From: Rhizobium sp. BK313
GTDB lineage: Bacteria > Pseudomonadota > Alphaproteobacteria > Rhizobiales > Rhizobiaceae
Assembly: GCF_014193655.1 (NCBI RefSeq)
Contig: NZ_JACHZQ010000007.1
Location: 248,001-312,000 of the forward strand
DNA: 64,000 nucleotides
Direction: 5' to 3'
In this document: positions 18,296 to 26,162 of the stretch, in pieces
Layout: each line of letters opens with the position of its first letter
How positions within the stretch are numbered: position 1 is the first letter of the stretch
The notes under the pieces: model-generated
What the model saw: the letters and a program-made list of their open reading frames with translations, nothing else
What the model was told of the DNA's origin: nothing
Database searches by the model: none
Position numbers and translations under genes: made by a program

Positions 18296-18544
18296 ATGAG
18301 CCCCCATCCCATTCATCGGAAACCAAAAGAACAGAAGCCAGAACCGACGGCCCGGCAAAAGCGCACACGCTCCAACGTTCTGCGCCAGGCGCAGGTATTG
18401 CCGCCGCACAATGTCGACCTGACGCTGCAGCCTGCGACACATGACGATGTCCATGTTCCGGCTCATGTCAGCGGCGCGGACCTGTCGCGCGAGGCGCCGG
18501 GCGATGCCAATCACGGCGGGAAAAACAAAGGCCGTTCAAAGTAA
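18296..18544 (+). CDS. Small basic hypothetical protein under a stress promoter
   Basis: 82 residues, very polar and rich in Lys, Arg, His, Pro and Gln, with no hydrophobic segment; probably soluble and intrinsically disordered. It begins MSPHPIHRKPKEQKPEPTAR and ends HGGKNKGRSK. The start has a near-perfect AAGGAGG Shine-Dalgarno at the right spacing, strong evidence that it is real. The EcfG-type promoter upstream suggests expression in stationary phase or under general stress. No family recognised and no function proposed. The next gene is convergent, 53 bases away. Confidence 0.75.
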   Translation: MSPHPIHRKPKEQKPEPTARQKRTRSNVLRQAQVLPPHNVDLTLQPATHDDVHVPAHVSGADLSREAPGDANHGGKNKGRSK

Positions 18545-18597
18545 ACTTTGGAAGCCGAAGGATTTTCCGAGGCGTGGATCCGACCGGGCGAAACTTC

Positions 18598-19068
18598 CTA
18601 CTTGCCGTGTGGGGGCTTGCCGTTCGACAGGAAGCTGCCGGTAAAACTCAGTTCGGCCGATTTTGCCGAGCATTCGATGGCGACCGGTTTACCAGCATAG
18701 GGATTGGCGAAGGTGCAGGTGCCCTTGGCCCCGACCTGACCCGTCATCTTGTTGCCCGCACCAGTGGAGATGACTTCGATCGGCAATTGTGCGGTGCCTT
18801 TCTTCGCGCCCGGTTTGATCCCGCTTCCGTTACCCTGGAAGCCAAGCATCTTGCCGCCGGAGGAAAAAATGAACGTCACCGAGCCGTCCGGTCCCGTCAC
18901 GCTGGCGATCTCGGCCTTGCAGCCTTTCGAGGCATCGAGCTTGCCGACGACGAGTTTTGAACATGTGCCGCTGACGACGGTTACGCCCGGCGCCGGAAAA
19001 TTCTGTGCGGCGGCACTCGTTGCAACGGTCAAAACTGTCAATCCAATAGCAAGGCCTGCGAATCGCAT
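18598..19068 (-). CDS. Exported hypothetical protein
   Basis: 156 residues with a clear Sec signal peptide (MRFAGLAIGLTVLTVATSAAAQ, cleavage near AAA-QN), hence periplasmic. The mature part is Gly/Ser/Thr/Lys-rich and contains four Cys (GTCSKL, KGCKAE, GTCTFA, IECSAK), which could form two disulfides. AAAGGAG sits at good distance before the ATG. Conserved-looking for rhizobia but I cannot name a family. It stands alone. Confidence 0.75.
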   Translation of the reverse strand: MRFAGLAIGLTVLTVATSAAAQNFPAPGVTVVSGTCSKLVVGKLDASKGCKAEIASVTGPDGSVTFIFSSGGKMLGFQGNGSGIKPGAKKGTAQLPIEVISTGAGNKMTGQVGAKGTCTFANPYAGKPVAIECSAKSAELSFTGSFLSNGKPPHGK

Positions 19069-19179
19069 GTATGGCTCCTTTCAAGCCTGCGCAGGTTTGC
19101 CGATGGAAATGTGGCAGTCAATCCCGGCGTGCTAATGTGCGAAATAGAGGGGACTGGACATCGCACTTAAAAATAGTCG

Positions 19180-19707
19180 CTATCCTTCGAGTTTGACCGC
19201 GGTCCCCGTTGCTGCAACGAAAAGGATGCCGCCGCAGCTCCGGGTAGACATTTCGCTAAAATCGAAGCGCAAACTTACAACTGCGTCAGCTTTCAATATC
19301 AAAGCCTCGCGCTTGATTTCTGTGATGCAGGCTGCGCGAGCGTCTTTGAGGGCTGCTTGCATGGTTTTGCTCCTGCCGCCGAAAAAGTCGCGAAAATCAT
19401 TGGCGATATCCTTGAATATATTAAGACCTAGTGCAGCTTCAGTCCCGACGACCTGAATGATTTCCGAAACTACCCTGCGGGGAATATCATTGCCCGTGGT
19501 GATGATAATCCCACTCGCTCTCTGATCGATGATATGTGGAGGGAAGTCTACAAGGTTCGCGGGTGGCGATTTGTCCAGTCTTTGCAGCATGGCCTTATCT
19601 TCCCGGGCGACGCGATCTGCCTCGATTTCATCCCGGCATTTTCGGCATAGGCCGCCGCGTATCTCTATCAGTCCCACAGTTCTGTTGCATGATGTGCATA
19701 CAGGCAT
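19180..19707 (-). CDS. YbjQ/UPF0145-type protein with N-terminal zinc-ribbon-like segment
   Basis: About 175 residues. The N-terminus MPVCTSCNRTVGLIEIRGG followed by LCRKCRDEI gives two CxxC knuckles, a short zinc-ribbon-like module. Residues ~65-178 match the UPF0145/YbjQ heavy-metal-binding-like domain: GIIITTGNDIPRRVVSEIIQ, FGGRSKTMQAALKDARAAC, and ALILKADAVVSLRFDF. YbjQ proteins form pentamers of unknown function. A GTG start three codons upstream (19716) is an alternative; neither start has a strong ribosome site. It stands alone on the minus strand. Confidence 0.8.
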   Translation of the reverse strand: MPVCTSCNRTVGLIEIRGGLCRKCRDEIEADRVAREDKAMLQRLDKSPPANLVDFPPHIIDQRASGIIITTGNDIPRRVVSEIIQVVGTEAALGLNIFKDIANDFRDFFGGRSKTMQAALKDARAACITEIKREALILKADAVVSLRFDFSEMSTRSCGGILFVAATGTAVKLEG

Positions 19708-19845
19708 AAACCACACTCACGGTCGTATCTATCCAATGCACCCATCAACCATGAGTCGAGGGCTAGATCAATCCGGCACGAATGCGAATTGCATCCCGCC
19801 TTCACGTGCAGCGATGAAAAAGCACTGAACTGCCAATGCTCGCTT

Positions 19846-20076
19846 TTATTCCGGAACGAGCGTTCCGATCAGTTGCAACAAGGCGTTCTGCCGGTTGCCG
19901 CCGCCGGCCAGGAATTCGTAAAGCGTCATCTTCTTCTCGCTGCCGCCATCGACGAGATAGTCGGATTGGCGGATAACGAAGACCTCGCCACTTTCGGTGT
20001 CTCGGGCAAGGTGAAACAGATATTCGTCGCCGTTGGGCTTGTGATTTTTATAGAACTGTTTCTTTACGATCGCCAT
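19846..20076 (-). CDS. Small conserved hypothetical protein
   Basis: 76 residues starting MAIVKKQFYKNHKPNGDEYL. GGGAGG lies seven bases before this ATG, so it is preferred over an upstream in-frame start at 20097. The sequence is soluble and mixed alpha/beta, with HLARDTESGEVFVIRQSDYL. Proteins like this occur as single-copy hypotheticals in rhizobia; function unknown. It is not linked to its neighbours. Confidence 0.65.
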   Translation of the reverse strand: MAIVKKQFYKNHKPNGDEYLFHLARDTESGEVFVIRQSDYLVDGGSEKKMTLYEFLAGGGNRQNALLQLIGTLVPE

Positions 20077-20290
20077 CTCGTCCTCCCGCACGATCAATGC
20101 TTTAGCGTGACAGTAGTGTGACAGCGCGATCGGAAGTCAAGCGACTTGTGGATGGAAGCTATGCTTATACGCCCATCTGCAAAGTTAGAGCGCTGGACAT
20201 CAGCATGTGATTGGATATCGACGAAAAGACCATTATTCTCAACCCGGGCGATCGAGAACTCGAGGCGCCATTAACGAGAGGTCAAAGCAA

Positions 20291-20599
20291 ATGAGAATGA
20301 TGTTAGCGCTAGGGGCCATGTTAAGCCTCGCTTGTGTCTCTGCAGGCGAAGCACCCTCGAACTACCAGTCATACCACGGCATCCGCGCCGATAGTGATCC
20401 CGTGATTCTAGCGAGATACGACAGGGCTCTGCAGCACTGCCAACCGGAGGCCTATTCCTGGCAACGGGGTTCACCCGATCCAAATAGCAGCATGTACATA
20501 CTGGCATTGAGAAGTTGCTTATATCGGTACAGCTTCGTGGACCGCGGCGCGTTCGCGTATCCGACGACGGCTTGGTACCAGCACTTCCTGGATCGCTGA
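20291..20599 (+). CDS. Small exported hypothetical protein
   Basis: 102 residues from MRMMLALGAMLSLACVSAG, a signal-peptide-like start; LSLAC resembles a lipobox but has Ser rather than Leu at -3, so lipoprotein status is uncertain. The mature part is Tyr- and Ser-rich and has Cys in QHCQPE and RSCLYRY, a possible disulfide. GAGAGG lies a little far upstream of the ATG. The frame stays open to 20207, but that extension looks non-coding. Function unknown. Confidence 0.55.
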   Translation: MRMMLALGAMLSLACVSAGEAPSNYQSYHGIRADSDPVILARYDRALQHCQPEAYSWQRGSPDPNSSMYILALRSCLYRYSFVDRGAFAYPTTAWYQHFLDR

Positions 20600-20688
20600 T
20601 CGCCTAAAGTTTATCGCCGCCATATTGAAAGGCTTTGGCGCCGCATGTAGCGGCGCCCTTGCCGTGGGCCTGGACGATTCGCGGGGCC

Positions 20689-21039
20689 TTAATCACAGAC
20701 GCGCACCCGTTCGTAGTGGTATCCGTCGTCGTATTCGTTTTGAACCGGGCGGCTCTCATGCCAGCATCTTGGCGGCGGGGGAGCGGGCTCATAATACCCT
20801 CCGCCGTTTGCGATTGCGCCGCCTATCAACCCGCCAACAAGCCCAGCGGCCACGCCGCCGGCGATAGCACTTCCATTATGGTGATGATGATGGTGACGCC
20901 ATTCCTGGTCGTGCCAGTCGACCTGACGATACAGGGGCGCACCATCAAATTGCTGCGCCTGCGCATAGCCGCCCGGGATTAACGCGCTGCTTGCAAACGC
21001 AGCAACGACGAAAACCGGGAGAACTGTCTTCTTGATCAT
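20689..21039 (-). CDS. Exported His-rich glycine-zipper protein
   Basis: 116 residues. A signal peptide (MIKKTVLPVFVVAAFASSA ... AQA) is followed by WHDQEWRHHHHHH, a six-His run, and then a glycine zipper SAIAGGVAAGLVGGLIGGA typical of membrane-inserting glycine-zipper 2TM or 17-kDa-antigen-like proteins. It ends with a Pro-rich stretch and two Cys (RCWHES, VRVCD). GGAGG precedes the ATG at 21039. The His run could bind metal ions, but this is inference. It stands alone, with about 240 bases to the tRNA gene. Confidence 0.7.
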   Translation of the reverse strand: MIKKTVLPVFVVAAFASSALIPGGYAQAQQFDGAPLYRQVDWHDQEWRHHHHHHNGSAIAGGVAAGLVGGLIGGAIANGGGYYEPAPPPPRCWHESRPVQNEYDDGYHYERVRVCD

Positions 21040-21236
21040 GACCAACCTCCGACGCAGTGCGTCATATATTGCTGATATTCGACTCGCTTAAACAACGCTT
21101 TTAAACATGATTATGTTCAAATGAACGTAGCGTGAATACGGGGCTGGCTGTCGGAGCCGGCAAGCGGCGCAGTCGAGTCGTTGGCGGAGCTACGGTCGTT
21201 ACGGGAGAGGCTCACGAACCTGCCGATCACCATGAA

Positions 21237-21269
21237 AAAAAGGCCTCTCGATCTCTCGAAAGGCCTTTT
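21237..21269 (-). terminator. Terminator of the tRNA-Val gene
   Basis: AAAAGGCCT / AGGCCTTTT stem followed on the minus strand by seven T. It lies 17 bases past the tRNA 3' end and therefore terminates the tRNA transcript. Confidence 0.85.
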
Positions 21270-21285
21270 ATATCAGAAACTTGGA

Positions 21286-21360
<75 letters not shown>

Positions 21361-21444
21361 ATCCGATGGCGGCGCATAGATCACAAAACCTTGGTGGCCG
21401 TCAATAGGCTTTTTTTCGGTTTTGTGACGTTGCCGCCAGAAGCC

Positions 21445-21807
21445 TTAGGCAGCAAGGAGTTTGTTGACTTCGTCGACCAGCTCGCGCAGGTGGAAGGGCT
21501 TGGAAAGCACCTTGGCATCCTTCGGCGCCTTCGAATCAGGGTTCAGCGCCACAGCGGCAAAGCCGGTGATGAACATCACCTTCAAGTCCGGATCGAGCTC
21601 GGTGGCACGGCGCGCGAGCTCGATGCCATCCATCTCCGGCATGACGATGTCGGTGAGCAGCAGCGAAAAGGGCTCTTCGCGCAGCCGGTCATAGGCGCTT
21701 GCTCCATTGTCAAAGGACAAGACCTTGTAGCCGGCCTTTTCCAGCGCCTTTACAAGGAAGCGACGCATGTCGTTGTCATCTTCGGCAAGGAGTATCTTTT
21801 GGGTCAT
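21445..21807 (-). CDS. cpdR: CpdR-type single-domain response regulator
   Basis: 120 residues, a receiver domain with no output domain: acidic pocket in ILLAEDDNDMRR, phospho-acceptor Asp in LLLTDIVMPEMDG, Thr in FITGFAA and Lys in LSKPFHLREL. It ends LLAA; in Caulobacter the CpdR terminal Ala-Ala is a ClpXP recognition signal. Unphosphorylated CpdR directs ClpXP to degrade cell-cycle proteins; in rhizobia the homologue also matters for polar growth and symbiosis. It is divergent from the N-formylglutamate amidohydrolase gene. The true start may be one codon upstream (21810); no strong Shine-Dalgarno is visible. Confidence 0.9.
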   Translation of the reverse strand: MTQKILLAEDDNDMRRFLVKALEKAGYKVLSFDNGASAYDRLREEPFSLLLTDIVMPEMDGIELARRATELDPDLKVMFITGFAAVALNPDSKAPKDAKVLSKPFHLRELVDEVNKLLAA

Positions 21808-22055
21808 CATCTGTTCGCTAATCAACTTTTGTCTTGTTGGACTTGTCCAGCGTCCAAGTTAGCTGTTGGCCGTAAACAAGCGGTGAATGGTCGGCCGGAG
21901 CAAGGCCATTCGCGTTCGTTGCGACATGATCGCATCTAAAAACCGCTTCGCACGACTTGGGATCAGGCTTCAAGGCATTTCGGTTGCGACCCATTGTATT
22001 AAGGTCATTTTGCTTAAGTTAGTATGGACTTGCGGGCGAGCAACTGGCAACATGG

Positions 22056-22976
22056 ATGCTGCGACAAGTTGTTGACATGGTAAAGACGTTGATGTCCGCA
22101 GAAATGCGTAATTTCGAGATTTTTGAGGTATTGGAGCCCGTCTCTCAGACAATTCCCTTTGTCTACAGCTCGCCCCATAGTGGCCGCATCTATCCCCCCG
22201 ATTTTATCGCCCAATCCCGCTTGCAGGGCATCGCCATCCGCCGCTCGGAAGATCATTACGTCGACGAGCTGTTTTCGGCAGCGAGTGTTCTCGGCGCGCC
22301 GTTGCTGCTTGCCAATTTTCCGCGCGCCTATATCGACGTCAACCGCGAGCCCTATGAGCTCGATCCGCGCATGTTCGACGGCATGCTGCCGCCTTATGCC
22401 AATATCAATTCGCTGCGGGTTGCCGGCGGCCTCGGCACCATTCCGCGCATCGTTGCGGAAAATATGGAAATCTACGCCCGGCGCGTACCGGTCGAGGATG
22501 CGCTCAGGCGCATCGATACGATTTACAAGCCTTACCATGCGACGCTTCGCCGGCTGATTGCCCGCACACATGTCAAATTCGGCTTCGGTGTTCTGGTCGA
22601 CTGCCACTCCATGCCGGGGAATATCCGCATCGCCGGCAGCAATATTCGCCCCGATTTCATCCTTGGTGATCGCTACGGGACCAGCGCTTCGGCGGATCTG
22701 TCGCGCGCCGCCATGCAGATCCTCGAAGAACTCGGCTTCAACGCCGTGCGCAACAAGCCCTATGCCGGCGGCTTCATCACCGAGCATTACGGTCGTCCCT
22801 CGCGTGGGCTGCATGCCCTCCAGATCGAAGTCAACCGCTCGCTCTATGTCGATGAAACGACGCTGGAGAAGCGGCCGGATTTTGATGCGGTGGCCACCGC
22901 CATCACCCTGTTCATGAAGCGTATGGCCGAGCATGTGGAATCTTACGCAGGCGATCCGGCACTGGCGGCGGAATAA
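22056..22976 (+). CDS. N-formylglutamate amidohydrolase family protein
   Basis: 306 residues or slightly fewer. The family hydrolyses N-formylglutamate to glutamate and formate, the last step of one histidine-degradation route, or acts on related acyl-amino acids. Conserved motifs: VYSSPHSGRIYPPDF, RRSEDHYVDELF, NFPRAYIDVNREPYELDPRM, VDCHSMPG and GGFITEHYGRPSRGLHALQI, with the expected metal-binding His, Asp and Glu. No hut genes are adjacent. The start is uncertain: 22056, 22077 and 22092 are all in frame, and none has a clear ribosome site. It is divergent from cpdR, which may share regulatory DNA with it. Confidence 0.88.
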   Translation: MLRQVVDMVKTLMSAEMRNFEIFEVLEPVSQTIPFVYSSPHSGRIYPPDFIAQSRLQGIAIRRSEDHYVDELFSAASVLGAPLLLANFPRAYIDVNREPYELDPRMFDGMLPPYANINSLRVAGGLGTIPRIVAENMEIYARRVPVEDALRRIDTIYKPYHATLRRLIARTHVKFGFGVLVDCHSMPGNIRIAGSNIRPDFILGDRYGTSASADLSRAAMQILEELGFNAVRNKPYAGGFITEHYGRPSRGLHALQIEVNRSLYVDETTLEKRPDFDAVATAITLFMKRMAEHVESYAGDPALAAE

Positions 22977-23132
22977 GCAAAGCCTCGGATGAGGGGTTGT
23001 CTCGGACCTTTCAGAGCGAACAGAATCTGTCGAATCGATTGGGGGTGGCGATGGTCAGGCGTGTTTGCCGTTGTCGCGCCCTGGTGTCTGGCCTTACCCT
23101 TCTCCCCACGCGGGCGGGCGAACTCCTCCAAC

Positions 23133-23210
23133 AAAAAAAGAACCGCGCTTGTGGCGCGGCTAAGTCTAGGGAGGAAACACCCAAGGAGGGTATTTACAGT
23201 CAGAGACTGT
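23133..23210 (-). ncRNA. mmgR: MmgR/suhB-family small RNA (alpha-r8 type)
   Basis: A minus-strand transcript of about 77 nt is predicted from a TTGACA promoter to a T7 terminator. It contains a first small hairpin (ACCC TCCTT GGGT), then the single-stranded decamer TTTCCTCCCT, then a terminator hairpin CCGCGC / GCGCGG with TTTTTTT. The decamer and the length match what I remember of MmgR of Sinorhizobium meliloti (Rfam suhB family), which restrains polyhydroxybutyrate accumulation. The pyrimidine core can pair with Shine-Dalgarno sequences. It lies beside an inositol-monophosphatase-family (suhB-like) gene, the context that named the family. Confidence 0.8.
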
Positions 23211-23216
23211 ATGACG

Positions 23217-23245
23217 ATGTTGCTATTGCGTTGCACAAATGTCAA
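23217..23245 (-). promoter_or_regulatory. Sigma-70-type promoter of the MmgR-like sRNA
   Basis: On the minus strand TTGACA (23240-23245), a 17-base spacer, and CAACAT (23217-23222). Transcription would start near 23210, giving a 77-nt RNA to the T run. The -35 is perfect and the -10 is weaker. Confidence 0.65.
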
Positions 23246-23392
23246 GCAAATTATTGCGGTGCAAAATATTTAGGCAATCTCGACATTTCTGCCTGATCTC
23301 CGGGCAATCCGCCTCTCGCGTCGGCATTTGGTTTGCTTCGTGGCGTTTATGCGCTATGACTTCGCCCGTCCCGTCATTTATCCGGATCGACC

Positions 23393-24166
23393 ATGCTTCC
23401 TGACCGTACGTTCTTCTATCGTCTGGCCGAGGCGGCCAAGGCCGAGACCCTGCCGCGCTTTCGCGCCGGCGTCGATGTGGTCAACAAGGAGGCCCAAGGG
23501 TTCGACCCGGTGACCGAGGGTGACCGCGCTGCCGAGGTGGCGATTCGGACGCTCATCGAAGCGGAATTTCCCGATCACGGTATCCTGGGTGAAGAGCACG
23601 GCAATGTCGGTCTCGATCGCGAGCATGTCTGGGTGATCGATCCGATCGACGGCACGCGCGCCTTCATCTCCGGTGTGCCCGTCTGGGGGACGCTGATCGG
23701 CCTGCAGAAAAACGGCCGAGCCATCATGGGCATGATCGACCAGCCGTTTACCGGCGAGCGCTATTTTGCCGATGGCAACGGCTCGACCTATTCCGGCCCG
23801 GATGGTGAAAAACGGCTGCAGGTCCGTGATTGCGGCAGCCTGTCGAATGCCATCCTCTTCACCACCTCGCCGCATCTTTTCGTCGGCGAAGAGTTGGCGA
23901 AATATCGTGAGATCGAGAGCCAGGTGCGGCTCTTCCGCTACGGCACGGATTGCTATGCCTACGCGCTGCTCGCCGCCGGCCACGTCGATCTTGTCATCGA
24001 AAATTCGCTGAAGCCTTATGATGTCGGCGGCATCATCCCCGTCATCGAACAGGCGGGCGGCATCATCACCACCTGGAACGGCGGGCGGCCGGAAATGGGC
24101 GGCACCATCATCGCCGCCGGCAGCCGCGCGGTCTATGATCAGGCGAGGGCGATCCTAGCTGATTGA
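23393..24166 (+). CDS. hisN: Histidinol-phosphatase, inositol-monophosphatase family
   Basis: 257 residues. Metal-dependent phosphatase motifs: ILGEEHG (metal Glu), DPIDGTRAFISG (signature 1) and KPYDVGGIIPVIEQAGG (signature 2). The sequence resembles the HisN subgroup, which dephosphorylates histidinol phosphate in histidine synthesis, more than true SuhB inositol-1-phosphatases; the assignment within the superfamily is an inference from the RAFISGVPVWGTLIGL region. It is divergent from the MmgR-like RNA. The ATG at 23393 is used; the upstream ribosome site is poor. Confidence 0.85.
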   Translation: MLPDRTFFYRLAEAAKAETLPRFRAGVDVVNKEAQGFDPVTEGDRAAEVAIRTLIEAEFPDHGILGEEHGNVGLDREHVWVIDPIDGTRAFISGVPVWGTLIGLQKNGRAIMGMIDQPFTGERYFADGNGSTYSGPDGEKRLQVRDCGSLSNAILFTTSPHLFVGEELAKYREIESQVRLFRYGTDCYAYALLAAGHVDLVIENSLKPYDVGGIIPVIEQAGGIITTWNGGRPEMGGTIIAAGSRAVYDQARAILAD

Positions 24167-24224
24167 GCATCCAAAAAGCGCTGCATATTCATCGCTTCGC
24201 GGTCCTGCGGCTCGAGGGCGCGCT

Positions 24225-25199
24225 CTAAATCCCGACTCCCGCCATATCCGTGTTCGCCTCGGCATCGCTGCCGGGAATGAAGGCGTTGATGGCGGCAAGC
24301 GCCGCATTGCGGTAGACCTCCCGCTCCTGCAGGATTTCATGCTTTGCGCCGTGGACCGGCACGAGCTGCGCTGCGCGGAAATAGCGCGATAGCCGCTCCT
24401 GATCGGCATAGGGCACGACGCCGTCGCGAGTCGGCGCGATCAGCACGGTCGGGATCGCGATGGAGAAGAGGTGCTCGGGCGTATTGACGCGATCGATCGT
24501 GCGGAATGCTTCCAGCAGCCAGCGCGCCGTCGGCGGTCCCAAGGTGAGCTGCGGATAAGCCGTTCCGATGGCGATATTGCGCCGATAACGACGTTCGTCT
24601 GTGGTCAGCGGGTTTTCCGCGAAGGGCTTTTCCTTGATTTTTTTGCTGAATTGCATCCGGCCGAGACCAAGCGTGCAGACCGTGCCGGAGATAAAGCGGA
24701 CGAGGCCCGGCGAGACACCCTGGCCGGTGAGGCCGACAAAGGGCGCCGACAGCACCATACGCTCGATCCGGCTCGCAAGCCGAGGCGCCGCTGACAGAGC
24801 GATCAGGGCGCCGGTCGAATGTGCAAGCAGGAAGAAGGGCAGGCGCGTATCCGGCAGCACGATCTTGTCGAGGAAGGCGGTCAGGTCGCGTTCATAATCG
24901 GAAAAGCGTCTGACATGTCCACGCAGAGGGTCCTTCAGCAGCCGTTCGGAGCCGCCCTGGCCGCGGAGATCGAAGGTCGCGACCCACAGGCCCTTGGCGG
25001 TCAGATCGCGGATCGTCTCGAAATATTTCTCGATGAACTCGTTGCGGCCCTGCAGCAGCACGACGGTGCCCTTGGCAATCGACTGTTCGCACCGGAAGAC
25101 GACATAGCGCAGCTTGCGCCCGTCAAATGTCTCGAAGAACCCCTCGGTGCGGTTTTCCGGCACCGGATTGTCTGCGGTGGAATAGAGGATCGAATCCAT
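24225..25199 (-). CDS. Alpha/beta hydrolase, lysophospholipase-like
   Basis: 324 residues from MDSILYSTADNPVPEN. It has an alpha/beta-hydrolase fold with nucleophile elbow LLAHSTGAL (Ser), a catalytic Asp candidate in APTRDGVVPY and His in HGAKHEIL. The DLRGQGGSERLL and GRNEFIEKYFE motifs are typical of PldB/serine aminopeptidase S33-like proteins that hydrolyse lysophospholipids or monoacylglycerols. No signal peptide. The frame is open to 25307, but the extra sequence is low-complexity and lacks a ribosome site. It is divergent from the SDR gene. Confidence 0.85.
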   Translation of the reverse strand: MDSILYSTADNPVPENRTEGFFETFDGRKLRYVVFRCEQSIAKGTVVLLQGRNEFIEKYFETIRDLTAKGLWVATFDLRGQGGSERLLKDPLRGHVRRFSDYERDLTAFLDKIVLPDTRLPFFLLAHSTGALIALSAAPRLASRIERMVLSAPFVGLTGQGVSPGLVRFISGTVCTLGLGRMQFSKKIKEKPFAENPLTTDERRYRRNIAIGTAYPQLTLGPPTARWLLEAFRTIDRVNTPEHLFSIAIPTVLIAPTRDGVVPYADQERLSRYFRAAQLVPVHGAKHEILQEREVYRNAALAAINAFIPGSDAEANTDMAGVGI

Positions 25200-25427
25200 C
25201 ACGATGTCGCGCCTCGCTAAAGGGATGCTCTCCTCAAGGGGATAGCGCAGGCGGGGGGAATTGCAACTGGTTTGTTGGCGGCTCCTGCAGTCGAACCTGG
25301 CGCCCAAAAACAGCGACGATATTCCTCAATCGGTGTTTCCGATGGCGCTATCGTTTTTCTCCGTTTCCCCTCTTTGCGCGTCTCTGCGATTTCTCGGCCG
25401 TGGTCATCACCTTTAGGAATGAAAGAC

Positions 25428-26162
25428 ATGGCAATTGTTGAAATCGCGAACTCAAGAATTCTCATTGTCGGCGGCAGCTCCGGAATGGGCCTGGCGCTGG
25501 CGAAACGCTCGCTCGCAGTTGGTGCCGAGGTCATCATCGTAGGACGGAACGAGGACAAACTTAAACGCGCCAGCGCGGAACTCCAAAGTCCGGCACTCTC
25601 CATGGTCGCGGTCGATATCACGCAGGAAAGCCAGGTCGCCGATCTATTTGAGCGGGTCGGACGGCTGGACCATATCGTAAGCACAGCCGCCGATATCGAA
25701 GGCGCTTATGAGCTGTTGCCCTTGTTGGATCTCAGGGCGGCGCAAAAGGTCGTGGAAAGTAAATTCTATGGACCGCTGCTGCTTGCGAAATATGGCGCAC
25801 CCTTACTCTCCCCCACCGGCTCCATCACCTTCACATCCGGTATCGCGGCCTATCGTCCATCGGCGCGGGGGTCGGTCGTAGCCGCCGTCAATGCGGGCCT
25901 GGAAGGATTGGTCCGCGCGCTCGCAATCGAGTTGGCGCCAATCCGCGTGAATGCCGTTTCGCCCGGCTGGGTCGACACACCCATCTGGACGTTCGTCGCC
26001 GGCGACAAGAAGGACGAGACACTGAGCGCCATGGCAAAGCGACTACCGGTTGGGCGAGTGGGGCAACCGGAAGACATCGCCGACGCCATCAGCTTCCTGT
26101 TAGGCAATGGCTTCACAACGGGGACGGTACTGCATGTCGAGGGCGGGCATCGGCTGGTTTAA
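25428..26162 (+). CDS. Atypical short-chain dehydrogenase/reductase family protein
   Basis: 244 residues from MAIVEIANSRILIVGGSSGM. The Rossmann nucleotide-binding loop GGSSGMG and the downstream RVNAVSPGWVDTP motif are SDR hallmarks. The usual catalytic Tyr and Lys (YxxxK) are absent: the aligned segment reads VAAVNAGLEGLVRAL, with Val151 and Asn155 in their places; Ser137 is kept. Related divergent SDRs occur in other bacteria, so this is a subgroup feature rather than damage. AGGA lies at good spacing before the ATG. Its 3' end overlaps the convergent LysR gene by 50 bases. Substrate unknown; oxidoreductase activity is doubtful. Confidence 0.85.
   Translation: MAIVEIANSRILIVGGSSGMGLALAKRSLAVGAEVIIVGRNEDKLKRASAELQSPALSMVAVDITQESQVADLFERVGRLDHIVSTAADIEGAYELLPLLDLRAAQKVVESKFYGPLLLAKYGAPLLSPTGSITFTSGIAAYRPSARGSVVAAVNAGLEGLVRALAIELAPIRVNAVSPGWVDTPIWTFVAGDKKDETLSAMAKRLPVGRVGQPEDIADAISFLLGNGFTTGTVLHVEGGHRLV

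Noticed and set aside
22014..22934. 306-codon open frame antisense to the N-formylglutamate amidohydrolase gene
   Set aside because: The plus-strand frame has clear family motifs; this one has none.
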